Source: Sphingomonadaceae bacterium (GTDB lineage: Bacteria > Pseudomonadota > Alphaproteobacteria > Sphingomonadales > Sphingomonadaceae). From it: a stretch of 7,334 bases of DNA. Each line of letters opens with the position of its first letter. Positions within the stretch are counted from its first letter, which is position 1. Position numbers and translations under genes: made by a program. The stretch is from positions 1 through 7,334 of the forward strand of contig JACDGO010000098.1 of assembly GCA_013821585.1 (NCBI GenBank), read 5' to 3'. The notes beneath the pieces are model-generated. The model was given only the letters and a program-made list of their open reading frames with translations, was not told the DNA's origin and ran no database searches. Below are positions 6,090 through 7,334 of the stretch, piece by piece.

Positions 6090-6581
6090 TCAACCTTCCT
6101 CGCCGGTCGTCTCTTCGGCGAGGTTCAGAGGATGCGATGGCTGGATGGTCGAGACCGCGTGCTTATAGACGAGCTGGACCATGCCGTCGCGCTGGAGGAG
6201 CATGCAGAACAGGTCGTAGGCGGCGATTTCGCCTTGGAGCATGACGCCGTTGACGAGGAACATCGTCACCGGGTTGTTCTGCCGCCGGACCGCGGTGAGG
6301 AAAATGTCCTGAAGCTGCTTGGGTTTGGCCGTGTCCTCTCCCGAAAAAGCGGCGGCGACCGGGGCGAGATCGAGTGGGTTCGAAGGCATCACCGTCGAGA
6401 TCGCGTGCTTATAGATCAGCTGCGACTGACCGTCGCGGCGGAGCAGCACCGAAAAATTGTCGAACCAGGTGATGATCCCCTGGAGCTTGACGCCCTTGAC
6501 GAGGAACATCGTGACCGGAGTCTTCGCCTTGCGCAGCGAGTTGAGGAACAGATCCTGAAGGTTGTTGGGCTTGTCGGCCAT
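6090..6581 (-). CDS. hfq: tandem (two-domain) RNA chaperone Hfq
   Basis: Hfq pairs small RNAs with mRNAs as a ring of six Sm folds. This 163-residue protein carries two Hfq domains in a row: domain 1 at about 5-68 and domain 2 at about 88-150, joined by a linker of roughly 20 residues. Each has the opening LQD-FL motif (Q9, Q91) and YKHA (57-60, 139-142) of the proximal RNA face. Domain 1 is close to a normal alphaproteobacterial Hfq ([18 protein letters not shown]). Domain 2 is diverged: VNGVMLQG has Met114 in place of the distal-face Lys, and AYDLF replaces the usual FD-F. Three such chains would make a pseudo-hexamer. The start is ATG at 6581 ([10 protein letters not shown]); an in-frame TTG at 6650 would add a 23-residue extension unlike any Hfq. 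The stop overlaps the first hflX TTG. It lies 102 bases after ntrX. Confidence 0.95.
   Translation of the reverse strand: MADKPNNLQDLFLNSLRKAKTPVTMFLVKGVKLQGIITWFDNFSVLLRRDGQSQLIYKHAISTVMPSNPLDLAPVAAAFSGEDTAKPKQLQDIFLTAVRRQNNPVTMFLVNGVMLQGEIAAYDLFCMLLQRDGMVQLVYKHAVSTIQPSHPLNLAEETTGEEG
6094..6101 (-). promoter_or_regulatory. ribosome binding site of hflX
   Basis: GAGGAAGG on the minus strand is also the end of the hfq coding sequence (the final Glu-Glu-Gly). It lies six bases from TTG 6087 but directly abuts TTG 6093, so spacing favours the inner start. Confidence 0.5.
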
Positions 6582-6683
6582 GGGCTTCGCCTTGCTCTTG
6601 GCGGGATCGTAGGCCCGCGGGTCGCGCCGCTTGCCGGGCGCAAGACGCAACCTAAAGCATAACGCGAACGCCCGAAAGCCGGT

Positions 6684-7334
6684 TCAATCCTCGACCGCAT
6701 CCTTGACCTCGGTGATGCCCAGGATCTTGAGCTTTCGATGAAGCGCCGATCGCTCCATGCCGATGAAGCTCGCGGTGCGCGAGATGTTTCCCGAAAAGCG
6801 CCTGATCTGGACACGCAGATATTCGCGCTCGAACGTCTCGCGCGCCTCGCGCAGGGGGGCGCCCATAGCCGAGCCGCCGACCGAACGCGAAGGCGCCGCG
6901 GTTTCGCCCAGGATTTCGGGCGGAAGCAGGTCGACGTCGATGCGCGCGAGGCGATCGCCCGGCGCGAGGATGATCGTGCGTTCGACGATGTTCCTCAATT
7001 GGCGGACATTGCCCGGCCAGTCGTACGCCTGGAGCGCGGCCATCGCCTCGGGCGAGACGTCGGGCGTCGCCACGCGGCGTTCGGCCGCATAGCGCGCGAC
7101 GAAATGCTCGACGAGCGCGGGAATGTCCTCGCGCCGCTCGGTCAGCGGCGGCAAATGCACGGGCACGACGTTGAGGCGGTAATAGAGATCCTCTCGGAAG
7201 CGTTTTGCCGCGATCTCGTCGGCGAGAGCGCGTGCGGTCGCCGAGACGACGCGCACATCGACGCGCACCGTGCGCGTGCCGCCGACGCGCGCGAAGCTCT
7301 GCTCTGTCAGGACGCGCAGGATCTTGCCTTGCGT
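6684..7334 (-). CDS. ntrX: NtrC-family response regulator NtrX, C-terminal part (5' end outside window)
   Basis: The 216 visible residues are the end of a sigma54-type AAA+ response regulator; the receiver domain and GAFTGA loop lie beyond the window edge. Visible are QGKILRVL and FARVGG (2-19), VDVRVVSAT (25-33), the arginine-finger region [13 protein letters not shown] (46-58), [11 protein letters not shown] (61-71) and the sensor-2 stretch [18 protein letters not shown] (104-121). A Fis-type DNA-binding helix-turn-helix follows at about 182-205, [19 protein letters not shown], which is characteristic of NtrX rather than NtrC. NtrX works with the membrane kinase NtrY in nitrogen and redox responses and cell-envelope control in alphaproteobacteria. 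Its place just upstream of hfq supports the name. The frame is open at 7334, and the GTG at 7268 is internal. Stop TGA at 6686-6684. Confidence 0.92.
   Translation of the reverse strand, partial: TQGKILRVLTEQSFARVGGTRTVRVDVRVVSATARALADEIAAKRFREDLYYRLNVVPVHLPPLTERREDIPALVEHFVARYAAERRVATPDVSPEAMAALQAYDWPGNVRQLRNIVERTIILAPGDRLARIDVDLLPPEILGETAAPSRSVGGSAMGAPLREARETFEREYLRVQIRRFSGNISRTASFIGMERSALHRKLKILGITEVKDAVED

Noticed and set aside
5068..6168. Long plus-strand open frame of 366 codons opposite hflX
   Set aside because: It is the antisense shadow of hflX and the end of hfq in GC-rich DNA; the minus strand has all GTPase motifs.
6620..6645. Small stem (CTTGC...GCAAG) between ntrX and hfq as a terminator
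   Set aside because: Only five paired bases and no T-run on either strand.
6582..6650. Longer Hfq starting at TTG 6650
   Set aside because: The extra 23 residues do not resemble any Hfq; ATG 6581 gives the standard MADK-type beginning.
6656..6687. Promoter for hfq between ntrX and hfq (TTGAAC ... TATGCT on the minus strand)
   Set aside because: Each box matches only 4 of 6 and the spacing is 20 bases, too long for a sigma70 promoter; not strong enough to call.

Overview
The window is chromosomal DNA of a high-GC alphaproteobacterium, most likely a sphingomonad (order Sphingomonadales). Three things point there: the order ntrX-hfq-hflX-mazG, an Hfq made of two fused Sm-like domains, and the close-packed metG-tatD-metallohydrolase-retropepsin run. 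This assignment rests on recalled gene order and protein features, not on a database search.

Left part (1-2848, + strand): the 3' end of metG, then tatD, a PhnP-like metallo-beta-lactamase-fold hydrolase and a membrane-anchored retropepsin-like protease. Each gene overlaps the next by 1 or 4 bases, and two start with GTG or TTG, so they look like one translationally coupled operon. The C-terminal part of metG has clearly lower GC than the rest.

Middle (2849-3228): this gap has no intact gene but is not empty. Just after the protease stop lies an AT-rich 28-bp sequence (2851-2878) that, read on the minus strand, closely resembles a chromosomal dif site for XerC/XerD recombination. Next to it, on the minus strand, is a badly decayed PhoD-type alkaline phosphatase (2906-3229). 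The Tat-signal start and the C-terminal end are recognisable, but the centre is deleted and there are frameshifts. Its start codon overlaps the stop of an intact AraC-family regulator gene (3229-3963), so the two were probably one operon.

Right part (3229-7334): araC (-), a strong 29-bp inverted repeat, mazG (+), then hflX, hfq and ntrX (all -, ntrX cut by the window edge). mazG and hflX converge and overlap by 4 bases; hfq and hflX are coupled. Gene direction switches at the dif-like site: all + on its left and, except mazG, all - on its right. This is the leading-strand pattern expected at a replication terminus.

Most genes are housekeeping: tRNA charging, a metal-dependent nuclease, nucleotide clean-up, ribosome rescue, sRNA chaperoning and nitrogen/redox response regulation. 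I see no new multi-gene system. The notable items are the dif-like site with its strand switch, the PhoD remnant beside it, the asymmetric tandem Hfq and the araC/mazG hairpin.
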